Below, in pieces: positions 1-11,700 of a stretch of 64,000 nt of DNA; the stretch's first letter is position 1, and every line of letters begins with the position of its first letter. This stretch comes from Rotaria macrura. Taxonomy: Eukaryota; Rotifera; Eurotatoria; Philodinida; Philodinidae. The stretch is from contig OENT01000032.1 in NCBI GenBank assembly GCA_900239685.1, positions 124,001 through 188,000 of the forward strand, written 5' to 3'. A program made the position numbers and the translations under genes. The notes under the pieces were generated by a model. That model worked only from the letters and a program-made list of their open reading frames with translations. It made no database searches and was not told the origin of the DNA.

Positions 1-333
1 ACGTATTCACTGCACCATGCCAAAGATCTTTTGAATAGGCTACCTTTTAGACGATTCGTAAGAAGAAATAAATAAATACAAAACAAACATTAATTTTATC
101 GTGTATCTGAAGAAAAACTCACCTACTTTCAATCGATTCCGATGTTTATAAATCAGACAAAATAATGATGAACCATACACAAATAAAAGTACGGCTGCTG
201 GAAAAATAAACAATGATAATAGTAAATAACACAATGGCTTAAATAATGTCCATAACCATGCCAAATAGATCAAATCGAAATTCGAACTTTGACACAATGT
301 TAACATATAAGTTATGCCTTCATTTAGTAACAT
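1..333 (-). CDS. TMEM68: TMEM68-like membrane acyltransferase, N-terminal part (runs off left edge)
   Basis: The first coding exon is 333-127 and begins at an ATG. A GT-AG intron lies at 126-44, and a second exon starts at 43 and leaves the window. The N-terminus carries a long hydrophobic hairpin (about residues 20-58) ending in IYKHRNRLK. After splicing it continues VAYSKDLWHGAVNT, which matches the conserved segment after the membrane hairpin of TMEM68 (LKEAYSHNLWDGARKT in vertebrates, recalled). TMEM68 is an ER-associated acyltransferase of the glycerolipid acyltransferase superfamily, acting in neutral lipid synthesis. The catalytic HxxxxD block would lie outside the window, so activity cannot be judged. 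Start choice: 333 is the first ATG, and a second in-frame ATG is nine codons on. The family call rests on about 25 residues plus the matching membrane topology. Confidence 0.72.
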
Positions 334-1480
334 GAATAAACTTTTTCTTGCTTTTAAAAAGAGACGTAGATGAAATTCAATCGTTATATTATTCTAACAT
401 CTGTCTGTCAACGCCTAAAAATAAAACAGAGGCATTTATTATGTAGATAAATAAATAAATAGATAAGAATCAAGAACTTTAAACTAAAGTCATCGGCTTT
501 TTTTGTTTAAAACGCTATCATGTACTCAACAAATGTATACGTAAGTTAATTTAATGACCTTATCAGATTCTCGGGCAGAGTCGATTATGAGTTGATATTT
601 GAAAGAAAAGTCCTTTTTTTACTGTATCTTATATCTGTTATTTGATCTAGACGTTGCATTCAAATATGCTGTTAGTCATAGACATACAGATGAGTTTTGA
701 CTTTTGTTTCCTCCGTTAAATATGTATTTATCAAAATGAAATAATAGAATCTCAAGTACGATGAACATCTATGATAAATTAGTTGTCCATGATAAAATCA
801 TAACTTATAAGTCGTCAAAATCGGCATTCATCTGAAATCATTTTGATTATCTACTACATTAATGATTTTTATAAACCACTCATTAATGTCATTTGAATTT
901 CAATTATTCTTCAAATGGAATATATTCAACGAATAATTTTCAAATGTATACATCGTATAAATATAGAGTATTATTACTGAAAACGTAATTCTCTCTTTAC
1001 TTTTGTTATTCGAAATGTTAGACACAATTTCAATTCAAATTATATTTGAACTATGCAATTAAACAAAATTGATAAATCGCATGTTTTGATGGCCCAAAAA
1101 CCAGAATTATATTCATCCGCTTCTTTCGGATATTTATGAAATGCATTAGTATTTACACACATCATTATTTAGTTCATATATCGATATGGAAAGTGTTATA
1201 TATATATATATATCACTGACAGCTAATTGTAAACCTATATTCTCATATCTCAATCTTCAGCATTTTATTATTCGTCGAATATATTATGAAAAGAAAAGAC
1301 TAGAAAGAATTAATATTTATGTTTATTATTAAATATTTTATACACCGGACAAATTGACCAGAAGAAAAACAAAAACAAATCATAGAAATCTGGAAATATA
1401 AGATCACGATAAGAAAAAAAAACCAACCGATGAAAACCAAATATCACAAAGAGGGTCTTATTACTTTTGTATTTTTGTAT
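334..1480. other. Intergenic stretch between TMEM68-like 5' end and TTC39 3' end
   Basis: There is no supported coding exon. The stretch should hold the TMEM68-like promoter (transcribed leftward) and the TTC39 3' UTR. It is AT-rich, with an (AT)n run near 1196-1214 and a minus-strand AATAAA (plus-strand tttatt) at 1322-1327. Confidence 0.6.
1322..1327 (-). terminator. Candidate polyadenylation signal of the TTC39-type gene
   Basis: A canonical AATAAA hexamer on the minus strand lies about 155 nt past the TTC39 stop at 1481. In a 70% AT genome such hexamers are common, so position is the only support. Confidence 0.3.
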
Positions 1481-4400
1481 TTATGAGAATATAGGTTTTT
1501 TATTTGAATCGTTTTCCATTTGTTTCACTTTCTGCATTGCTGCATTGATGCGAAAATGTAGACGAGACTCGAGTTGATACTCTTTACAATCATTACTAAT
1601 AAAATAACGAGGATGAAAACAAATATATCGTACGCTAAGAAATAGTCTTACATTGATTTTTGTAAATATTCTGTTGCTCTTTGTTTTTGTTTTAAAGTTA
1701 CATGGATCATGGCTTTTTCGAATAATGCGTTCGGTACTAATAAAGATTTCTCATCGAATTGTTTTGACCTTTAGAATAGAAAACGAGATATTCATTTTGT
1801 ATCGTACAAAAAAAGACCACACGTCGAGGAGACTAACATATTAATGATTTCATCGAAATCTGCATGGGCTTCATCGTATCGATGAAGAAAATGAAGAAGT
1901 ACACCACGAAGTAAAAGACCGGAACCATAGCTATCAGCATAGAACTGATCATCTGTTAGAACGTTTTAGTTAAAAAAAATAGAAAGGAACATGATTAAAT
2001 CGAAGATTTATCAATATCAATAATTTACTTTGATGATTAAGCTCAGTATCGTTGAAGGCATTGTTAACAATATCAAGAGTTTCGTGTAGTAGTTTGTGAT
2101 CATGAGCAAGAATATAAAAACCGTTCATAAGATACACTAGTTCCTAGAAAATTCAGGATGTAAAATATTATCTTCTTTGTCAAAAATGATCGATCGAAAT
2201 TAAAAAAATTCTTTATCGTCTTCGAAAAATCTGTCAGAAAAACAATACGTTGATATGATATTCGAAAGACAATTTAAATGTCCTTATTTACCAATGCAGG
2301 CAGGAAAAGCCATTTTTGTGCAAGAAAATGTTCACATTGTTTTATTGCATATTTTTCTAATGGAATTGATTTGCCTGCAAGGCGAATTTTTAAATCAGGT
2401 ACACGTCTAATATAATGAAGGCAAATATTTAAAAAATCGAATTGAAACATAACCTTTGCTTTCTTCTTACTTATATAATTGAATAATTTCATCTGTTGCC
2501 AATGCATTATTATCTTCGAATTGAAACGTAGCTAATAGATAGCAAGATGTTGCTTTACTCCAATTGTTTTCTTCTAGAAGAGTCTTAGCCATGACAGCTG
2601 CTTCTTTCCATTGACGTTGAAGTCTTTATGAAATCAAAAGAAACAGCGACGAAAATATAATCAACTATATCGAATTCACTGCAAGAGAACTTACACATGA
2701 CACCATAGTATTTCCCAGTAGGCTATCTATAAACAATTCAAACCTATTTGTTAAAATCCAATTATTTATATCTCAAATTCATACGTGATGAAGATTCTTC
2801 CAGTCACTTTGACAGCGAATAGCATACTCATAAGTTTGAATTGCCTTAAGATACAGCAAAAACATATTTGTATTCTTTTTGAAATTCCTCTAACATTTCA
2901 ATTACTTCATTAAGTCGACAGTGAAGTGTTTGTAGTCTTGCTCGAAAAACAAGAAACATATAAGACTAGAAAACAAAAGACCATCTTCAATATTGTTTAA
3001 TCACCAATTTCTCGATGTCACTTTCAATCAAGATAGCGGGAAACAAAAAGAATTCAAGAAAAGAAAAAGATTAGAATACAGCAGTAGAGACCCCTACTCA
3101 AATAGTTACTACCGATTACAGTAATCGAATACTGCCATCTATTATCTCGAACTTCAGAATCGATTTCAGCTTTGTTGTACTTGCAATACGATCACTTGTC
3201 ACTTTCTACATTGAAGATGAAGAAGAAGAACAACAACAACTTGCTTGATATCGATAATTTTCCAACGAAATAAAAAAGAAAATATTGTTTTTCATGATAA
3301 AAATAATCAATTTTAGCAATTCTATTCCGATATCTACCGATATTTCACAAAACTTTCTTCTTTCGGTTTTACTCTGTTCTTATTTGAGTACGAAAAATGC
3401 TCATTGTTTGAAGACAGAAATATAAAACGAAATCGATCTATTATAGTATAAGAAATCAAAAGGTAATTCGAGTATAATTCAATATAAAAATGGATCATAT
3501 AAAATATATAAAGCATACGAAACGAAATAATAAACGAAAGCATCAACAAGACCCTAGCCAATCGACATTACTAGATGCGGTTGTCGAATGAATGATATAG
3601 AGTAATTTGATAGGACAATATTGCAAAACGTGAAGAAGAAATCAGATATTGATACCGATACTATAGAAATATTATTTCTATTTTGACCTCTTTTCTTCTC
3701 CTATTATTCATCCTACTGCTGCTTGACAGATCGATACAACAGACAAGTTCTTGCATCGAACTGTTTCAAATATGAAAACAAACATTAAAAAAATACAGAA
3801 AAATATTGAAAATAAGGTAAGATAGTATGTTCTATAGATTCGTGTGTATTGATAAGTTGTCCTTGCATAGAATTTTTCAAATAAAAAAATCAACAGATTG
3901 CTTCATCTTCATGACAATGATCCAAGAAAAAATCTCGAGCAAAAATCAACAGAAACTGATGCAAAACGTTTATCTATGTGTTCAGAACAAGAATGTAAAG
4001 TTATTCTTTTTCTATTGAAAAAAAAGAACGACAAATATTATCAAGTTCTATTTAGTATCAATTTGTATTTGGTGTAAAAACTTAGGCAACAAATCTTTTA
4101 CACTAAATAATGATAATGGCGAAACAAAAACACTATGTAGTGAAGTTTGCTTTAATCAATATCGTCGTTCTTCATTTAAAAAAAGCAAGGTTTGTTTTTA
4201 GAAATTTCTTTCGTAGAACAAGACCTATCATTTCTTTTGAAGGATACAAAATTATTGAAAGCTCATCAAATCTTGAAAATGAAAGTAAAGTTTAAAGACG
4301 AATGTTTTGTTCTAGGGGACGATTTCTATTTCTAAATAGTCTAGCAAATGGGCCATGTCGAAGAGCGAAACATTTACGAAAATAGAAACAAATGAAAATT

Positions 4401-7400
4401 TTCGCCAATCATCTCCTGCATCGTCACTATTATCATCGTTGACACAACATCGAGTGTTACCTTCTTCAAATGATAAAATAGAACCTAATATTTCGACGAA
4501 TCTAACTCTTCCATTGCCTCTATATTTCTCGCCGACTCATATAGATCTTAATTATTTTCAAAATCCATTCACTACTATTGTATCTTCAATTGGACAAATG
4601 CCTTACACATTCGTTTCTAGAATAGGATCATCACAACATTTTTCATCAACTCGATCTCCAATAGTAGCACTAGAATCATCATACCACAATACATGTATTC
4701 CACCAAGCTACATAGCATTGCCTATGCCGATTTCATTTCGCTTTCCAGCTCAAACAACATGTACGACAATACCCAATGACATTATCAATCAAACATGTCA
4801 AACTAAACTCGAAAATACTTCTCATTCATTGCCGAACAATTTACAACAAACAAGACGACTATCGGTTTAAAACTAAGTCGATCGAAAGAAAAAGAAAATA
4901 AAGATAATCGCATTCCGTAAGCTTCATATTCTTAAGTATCTCTTGATGTAAGTTTTTTTCCTTATCTTTCTCCAATGCATGATTTTTGCATATGCCAAAT
5001 GGAATGCTTTTTTCTTCGGCAAGAAATGAATAAAAATGATCGAAAACACAGTGAAACTTACATTGGCATTCTTTTTTAAAAAATGTTCAATTAAAATATG
5101 AGCCTTTTCAAGATCACCATCACCATTTCCTACGACATAAAGTTTATTTTATTCCAAAAAGAGCATAATGTTTGTTGATTATTTCGATCTTACCAAATAT
5201 ATGTGCAGCATATGTATGAAAACCTAGAAGCAGCAAAGCTGATAATGGTGCACGTAGACCTTTGCTCATAGCACTTTTTTCAAGTTCACTAAAACCAAAA
5301 TCCTAGAAGAATATCGTCGATGAAAATGTTTCTCATAGTGATAGATTATCTTACTCTATCTCCCGAGAAGCCAGCAAATTCTAGGCAACGAATAATACGT
5401 TGGGGTAGATTAGCAATCATCTAAATATGAATATGACATCAATAGAAACACTGATTAATAGAAAAAGAAATCCTTTTCTAAATACCAAATTAAATGCACC
5501 ATTACCCATTCTAACTCCACTATCAAAATGTTCATATGATAACTTCGATGAAAATCTGGACGGATCATTATGTTTTGCTAGTTTTCTAAAAAAAAAAAGA
5601 AAAAGAAAAAAAGATTAAACTTTCTTTGAACATCATATATATTTGAAAAAGAAACAAGATAATTTACGCAAAGAGATCATGACATTCTTTAATTTTTAAG
5701 GCACCACTTATAAAACTAAACAATCCTTGATCTTGAATAAATGTTAATAAAGCTCGAATGAGTAATGCTTCTGCATAAACTAATTTTGCATGTAATTCAT
5801 CTAAGATCAACGAAAACAAAAGAGAATGAAGATAAATGCGCGAATCCATATTATCATTGAATTCAACACAAAATAAAAAGTCGTCTTTATACTATCATCC
5901 TTAATTTATCATTCTATTTTATTGACCAATGATGATCAGATTCGATGAATTACTTTCCTCCAAATATTTACAATCGAAAAGTGTGGTTGTGTATATCAGT
6001 TAGTACCCTATTTGTTACATGTTGTACATTACTTGCTTTATTTATCTATCATTATCGACGACATTCTAGAAAATGTTTAATTTTAATTGTAATTAATACT
6101 TCAGATCGAAATTTAAATAGAAATACAGTTCAAATTCTCAATCGAAATCGATCCGAGAAAAACTTCGATCAACACATCGAAGAACTTGTTCGTTCAACAC
6201 CAATTATGCCGTTGGACAAAGTGACATTAGATAGTTTCAATCGAATAATGATTCATTCACTATTTCAACAGAAGTAATTTGATTTCGAATGACTTACATT
6301 CGGTCATGACAGGTTTTGATGTTAAACTAAATGTTATCCATGGTCGATATGGTTCATATTTTTTCGACATATTTGTTGTATGACGTAATGCTTGAATTGT
6401 GGCCTCGATATCATCCTAAATATAATAATGTACATGAATGATAATTATAGAGGGCGATGTTAATTTTCGTTTACTTGATTAAATGTCATTCCGGCTTGCA
6501 TAAAACTAATTGAACTATGCAATAAACTATGATATAACGAACGATTTTCCCTGTCGAAGAAAGGATCAGCTAAATCATAAGAAGTTAGATGAATCAAACT
6601 ATACGCACTGTTCCTTCGTTCTTCTAAGGGCTTCATTGAGACGATTTTCAAATATAAGTTGAGTGATTTGTTGGCATTCAACTAATGATTGAGCTAGATC
6701 AATGGTTGATTCATCAGGTGACTTTGATAATGATGGTCTAGTCAAAATTTACAAAAATCAAGCATTATGATGAATATGTCTGATGTTCAACTAACTTATT
6801 GGCATTTGACTTTTGATGGTTATCATCATCGTCGAAACTTTCTAATGCATCTTCGAACACCTAAAAATAATTATATGTCATAGTGAGATTTAATTATTTA
6901 TCTAATTGATGTTTTCATTGAAGTTTAAATTTATTATATTAGCAAGCATATTATTCTTGGATTGAAGGTAATCTTTCTCAACGGTTTCTCAAGGTCAGTC
7001 AACTAAGATGAATGTTTTTTTAATAAATCCTTTTTTTTGTCGTATTATATTACTGGGATCACCGTAGAATGTGTGATCAATTTTTTTATATTATAAAATA
7101 ACATGATTACAATATGAAATAGAATATTACCAAAAGAAAAAAGAAAACACTAAATGTTATCTTACAGCGTAATTACTTGATTAATTCACTTCACTACTAC
7201 GTTCCTTGATCGTGTTTGTTTTAATTATACTTACAACAGCAGATGTTTTCTATTTCTAAGCAGACGATAGATAACTGCTGTCTGATCACAAAGCAAAACA
7301 CCGAACTCTTTTTTTCTCTCGGCGTGCGTGCATGTTTTGTTTTTTTTTCTTTTCTTTGCTTTCTTCTATCACGTTCTCTGTTAGAAAATAAAAATGAGTC

Positions 7401-8770
7401 GCATTCAGCATACATCATTTCAGATACTTGTTTTCTACATAAACTTCAATAAGACACGATTCGTACGATCCAATAGACTTTTTATTTCTATTCCTATGTT
7501 TACCTCGATACACGTAACTAATCGACCATAACAATAAATGAATTGAAAAACGAACTCTTTCACCTACAGATGAGAATATAATTCATGTTCATGTAATTAA
7601 AAACTATCATATTTATTCTATACGACTATTTTTCAATATAAAACAATAAGAGAATGCTTCGTCAAGATTATTATCCATATTCATACTTTGAATTGAATAC
7701 TTCCTTAAACTATGGCATAATGATACTTAATTATTCATTGGATAGTCTTCGAAATTTATTAAAAAAAGAAGTCTGGGACGGAGCCACTATTCGTGCTTGT
7801 GCTGATGGTGGCTCCAATATACTTAAGATTTATGCTGATGAAACGAATCAAAATCTTTTACCAAACTATATTAGCGGTGATTTTGATTCTATTAATCCAC
7901 AAACATATGAATATTATAAAGCAAAGTCAACTATTGATTTCGTTCGAACTCATGATCAAAATTCAACAGATTTCACCAAATGTGTTCGTGTTATGATGGG
8001 AAAATATCCAACTTTAAATACTCTTTTAGTTTTTTGTTCATTAGGTGGTCGTTTTGATCATACAATCGGTATAATACATTCTTTATATATTCTTAATGAC
8101 AACTATCCGGATTTACAAATATATTTAATAACTGATCACGATATTACTTTTTTATTACATGCAAATAAACTAAATAGAATTCATATTCAATCGAAATATA
8201 ATGGAAACATATGTAGTTTATTACCGATTGGTCAATCGGCGCATGTAAAAACTGAAGGACTTCGATGGAATCTATGTAAAACTCAAGAATTAAGTTTTAC
8301 GAAACTTGTTAGTTCATCAAATACATATGAAACGAACACAACATCATATGTTGATATTCAAACTGACAATAATATAATATGGACAATGACTTATGTGATG
8401 AAACATGACTAACAATGATAATGATTCCTTTGTGGGTTTTTTTTCTCGGTTTTCTTTTGTTTTTTAATTGTTTTACCTCATTAATATCGTCATCGTCTGT
8501 GCGAGAATCTGCTAGATTATGTAGTGACTTTGTCGTTGGTATATCTGTTGTTGATGAATATCCATGACGAAAATTATTATGATTACTATTTGGCAAATCT
8601 AGTGATAAATGATTCGAATCTTGACACGGATTTGATGTAGCTAAACTTGTTGTTGAATTTGAATGAACAAGTGTGTTGGGCACCTTTAATGGATGGGTGC
8701 CATAAAAAAAATAATTGTTTTGAAGTTTATTGGTTGTTGAAGTTGTATTTTGGAACGATGACGATGCCAT
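1481..8770 (-). CDS. TTC39: TTC39-type tetratricopeptide repeat protein, 20 coding exons
   Basis: Coding exons on the minus strand: 8770-8477, 6860-6796, 6737-6609, 6550-6475, 6415-6298, 5800-5668, 5585-5486, 5420-5355, 5302-5194, 5129-5062, 5013-4989, 2940-2906, 2844-2785, 2726-2695, 2623-2471, 2406-2292, 2143-2029, 1952-1838, 1768-1652, 1595-1481. The total is 2040 nt, in frame throughout (679 residues). Family landmarks of TTC39 (recalled) are present in order: ENRSLYHSLLHSS, YAEALLIRALLTFIQDQGL, CLEFAGFSGDR, HHIAYWEILWCH, NNWSKAT, RVPDLKIRLAGKSIP and a C-terminal ESRLHFRINAA. TTC39 proteins are TPR scaffolds of poorly defined function; TTC39B is linked to sterol metabolism in mammals. The N-terminal 98 residues are disordered and S/T/N-rich, and joining them across the 1.6 kb first intron is inferred from matching phase. 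The junction between exons 11 and 12 lacks a GT donor (see findings). Introns carry other genes on the opposite strand. Confidence 0.85.
4355..4870 (+). CDS. Anonymous S/T/P-rich reading frame inside a TTC39 intron, opposite strand
   Basis: This is an uninterrupted 171-codon frame from ATG to TAA, unusually long for this AT-rich background. The predicted protein is rich in Ser, Thr, Pro and Asn, with no signal peptide, no membrane segment and no motif I recognise. It lies inside the 2 kb block separating TTC39 coding exons 11 and 12. A shorter open frame (4110-4295) ends just upstream, and a GT...AG pair between the two (about 4290-4314) could in principle join them, but this is not convincing. 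It could be a nested single-exon gene, a coding fragment brought in by an insertion, or chance. No homology is claimed. Confidence 0.35.
   Translation: MSKSETFTKIETNENFRQSSPASSLLSSLTQHRVLPSSNDKIEPNISTNLTLPLPLYFSPTHIDLNYFQNPFTTIVSSIGQMPYTFVSRIGSSQHFSSTRSPIVALESSYHNTCIPPSYIALPMPISFRFPAQTTCTTIPNDIINQTCQTKLENTSHSLPNNLQQTRRLSV
5945..6277 (+). CDS. Small single-pass membrane protein candidate, nested in a TTC39 intron
   Basis: A complete 110-codon frame starts at ATG 5945 and lies wholly inside the 497-nt TTC39 intron between exons 5800-5668 and 6415-6298, on the other strand. The product has a short polar start and one clear hydrophobic segment at about residues 13-34 (VWLCISVSTLFVTCCTLLAL). A basic stop-transfer patch (HYRRHSRK) follows, then a hydrophilic tail of about 70 residues. 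That layout is protein-like and suggests a type III or tail-out single-pass protein. No family is recognised. The surrounding introns of this gene are mostly under 100 nt, so the larger size of this one fits with it holding something. Confidence 0.4.
   Translation: MNYFPPNIYNRKVWLCISVSTLFVTCCTLLALFIYHYRRHSRKCLILIVINTSDRNLNRNTVQILNRNRSEKNFDQHIEELVRSTPIMPLDKVTLDSFNRIMIHSLFQQK
7654..8412 (+). CDS. TPK1: Thiamin pyrophosphokinase (EC 2.7.6.2), complete and intronless
   Basis: The 252-residue frame is uninterrupted. The enzyme transfers pyrophosphate from ATP to thiamin, making the cofactor ThDP in the cytosol. Visible landmarks: CADGGSNILK near residue 50; the catalytic/metal-binding loop ISGDFDSI near 75; DQNSTDFTKC near 105, carrying the conserved acidic residue; LGGRFDH near 130, which helps build the ATP site; and the C-terminal thiamin-binding part GLRWNL...SSSNTYE...WTMTY. 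The length agrees with animal TPK1 (about 243-265). It has roughly 20 extra N-terminal residues; translation could also start at a Met near residue 23, which fits the family start better. It lies inside the first intron of the TTC39-type gene on the opposite strand, and its stop is only 64 nt from that gene's first coding exon. The absence of introns in an intron-rich neighbourhood suggests either intron loss or retroposition. Confidence 0.93.
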   Translation: MLRQDYYPYSYFELNTSLNYGIMILNYSLDSLRNLLKKEVWDGATIRACADGGSNILKIYADETNQNLLPNYISGDFDSINPQTYEYYKAKSTIDFVRTHDQNSTDFTKCVRVMMGKYPTLNTLLVFCSLGGRFDHTIGIIHSLYILNDNYPDLQIYLITDHDITFLLHANKLNRIHIQSKYNGNICSLLPIGQSAHVKTEGLRWNLCKTQELSFTKLVSSSNTYETNTTSYVDIQTDNNIIWTMTYVMKHD

Positions 8771-11700
8771 ATGAATAATATATATATATATATATAAATA
8801 TATATGTATACAACCAAAAAGATTACTTCATCTAAAAAAGCTTAGACTCCCAACAACATTTTCCAACACACTTTATGACGATAATAGTATTGTCTTTAGC
8901 TCTTTTCCTTTTCTCATTTTTTATATTTTATCGTTCTCTCTCCATTGACATATACTTAAAAGTCTGCAACAACTGCCGAAAAAATCCTTGGTCTTTCTTA
9001 GAATTCTTAAACGCAATTTATTCACTTTATCATTATTTATTTATCTCTAGTGTCTTTGCTGTTTATCTTTCCGACTCTATATTTGGGACACTTCTTTTTA
9101 TCAAATATTTTAGCTTCAATTAGATATCTAAATAACAAGTGTGTCTTCGTTGTTGTTTCTTCTCTTTTTCTCTGACGACACACATATTCTATGATTAAAA
9201 AAGTTAGGAAAAGGAAAGTCATAAAAATCTGGAAGGTGTGCTTTTTTTCTAGCCTACATCGTGTCTTTGCTTCCATGAAATGAGTTAATTAAAGTCGTGA
9301 GAAACATACAGGATCTTACTTTTTCTCTCTTCTCTGTCCTCGAGATCGTCAACACTTAATGTATTTTCTGAAACACTTCTTCAACTACTAACTAGAATCT
9401 TTAGAATGATGAGCTGGCATTTACATATTTTTTACGATAAAAAAGAAAGAAATGCTCTTTCAACAAAACAACAAAAAGACAAACGATATACATAAACAGA
9501 GAAGAATACAGTGTACCGATGAATGGCAATTTACAACGAATGTATTTTTAGTTCGCTAGTCCGGAATAGGGAGAAAGAGAAAAGGGCGTGAGAAGAGAAT
9601 CAAGATATGAGTAATGAGTCTTCGAGACTATTGTGAGTAAGAAAAAAAGATTTGAACTAACGGCAAGAGGAAGAATTGTCGTGCACGCTTATAGCAATAA
9701 TGCAATGGCTGTATGTTGATTCGTTGTTATTTCCTATCTCTTCCGTCTGGTACACTAGTAGAAAACCCTCTAGCTACATCATCTTCTTCACCAATAACTA
9801 AAGAGAAAAGCAGAATCGCAACAGATTCCTATTCTATGTCATCCATCTAATTTTACATGCATATTTCATCAACAACTAACATTTTCTATGTACATGACAT
9901 AACTTCTTCCTTTTTTTTTCATGATATCGTGCACTGAAAAACACATGCACACATACATACATCAAGACAAGATTATCTTTGAAGAGCAATCGCGTGCATA
10001 CGACTCTATGAATTTTTGATGGAGCTAACGACAAAACTACACGACAGTTAAAACATTTATGTTTTTTCCTCGACTTCTTTCTTTCTTTGCATAGTACACT
10101 GATTGACTTCTCGTTCGGCTATCTTGAACAATCTCTAAGCAATATTAGTAATGATTTTCTATGAAAAAAATATATTAGTTCTCATTTCTCCTGTCTATTT
10201 ATCATTGTATAGAGATTTTTCTGTAATACGGAAGAATATTAGCAAATCGTTCTCTGGAAAGAAGAAATGACTAAATCCTTAGGGATACGATATCAATTCT
10301 ACGTAGTATAGTGGAAAATGACAAATGGCATCTAAATACACTTGATATTGTTCATGATTTTTTTGTCATTTTAAATATAAACACGTAGGAATATAGATAA
10401 TTATTAGTATAAAAACTTCTAAAGTGCGATACTAGAATGATTTTCTTCTGTGTTTTTCAAAAACATAATCCAGGGATTATTTCGATGGATTGTTTTACAT
10501 GATATTTTCCCTTGACATCAATACATTTGCATAGACAAACATAGTTATTCGATGAACTATCCATTTTTTTTATAGCACTCATCACTTCTTTTTTTANAAT
10601 GGATTTTCATCATGGGAAAAACAAGACATGAAGCGATAACCTTGTTGCACTATTTGTGTATTGACAATTGATTCATAATTATTTTCAATTTTCATTTTGT
10701 GAAATAATTACAATGTATTTCAACTAGATCTCATGAACAAAATACACTTGGTGCATATCTGCTATGTATATACTTTGATAATAGGCAATGCCCACATCGT
10801 TACTTCTTAGGAATCTATCAATTGTATTATCATTCAAATAATAAACTTTCAACAATAGACTTGATACAAAACAAATACATTTCATATAATTCATTGTAAA
10901 CAGAATTTCTACACTTATGTGAAATTCTATAGAAAAAAAAACAACTAGTTAATTGGACTTACTCTGTAATTGTTCGCCATCCTGACAATGATGCGTAGTT
11001 CATCTAAAACTAAAAGACAATTTAGACTTTTATTTGTTTTGAAGACATCGACAATATATATATTTCTCTTGTGGTGGGTTGTTTATCAATAAATAAATAC
11101 GTTGTGTCTTTTTTTTATTTCATAAATGACGAATCAATAATCAATGATAATCGACAGCAGATAAAACTATACAATAAAGGAATATAACGATGAATAAATG
11201 ATGAGAATAACCATGTGTTTAATCTTCAGTTGCTTTCTTGATTTATATCAACAAAGAAAAGTTTCCGAACTTCGTTTTTCAACTTCAAAACAACATGCAT
11301 TATTCTAGACTCCGAGCATAAATAATTGCATAACGATGAATAAGATTCTTTTATCGTTTGTGACAATCATGACATCAAACATACTTCCTTGCCATACAAT
11401 GTTCGAATTCCAATTAAAATTGATTTATGTCCAGCAATGTTTATATTATCTACGTCGGCCGTGTAATAATTCATTTTTTCACTAGAAAACCTATCGAAAC
11501 TCGAATATTTCCCTACCATTCTTAAGTCATCAATTCTAAAAACATTCACAATTAAGCATAATGGATTCATCATTTATTAATTGTTTTAAATAATAAATAA
11601 GTATTTCATCGTATGTATAAATAAATATATTGACGCACAATCTTCATAATTAAAATCTATTATTCGAACAAAAATGATAGTTCTTCGTATTTTCTTCAAC

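Noticed and set aside
5427-5618. Plus-strand frame with a lysine-rich end
   Set aside because: It is the antisense of TTC39 exon 5585-5486; the minus strand has the family motif and splice sites.
10597-10597. Undetermined base (n)
   Set aside because: Noncoding position; an assembly ambiguity rather than a biological signal.
10965-11010. Minus-strand exon-like segment (peptide DELRIIVRMANNYR) with AG and GT flanks
   Set aside because: About 40 nt only, and no phase-compatible partner exons found on either side; it could be a 5' UTR exon or chance.
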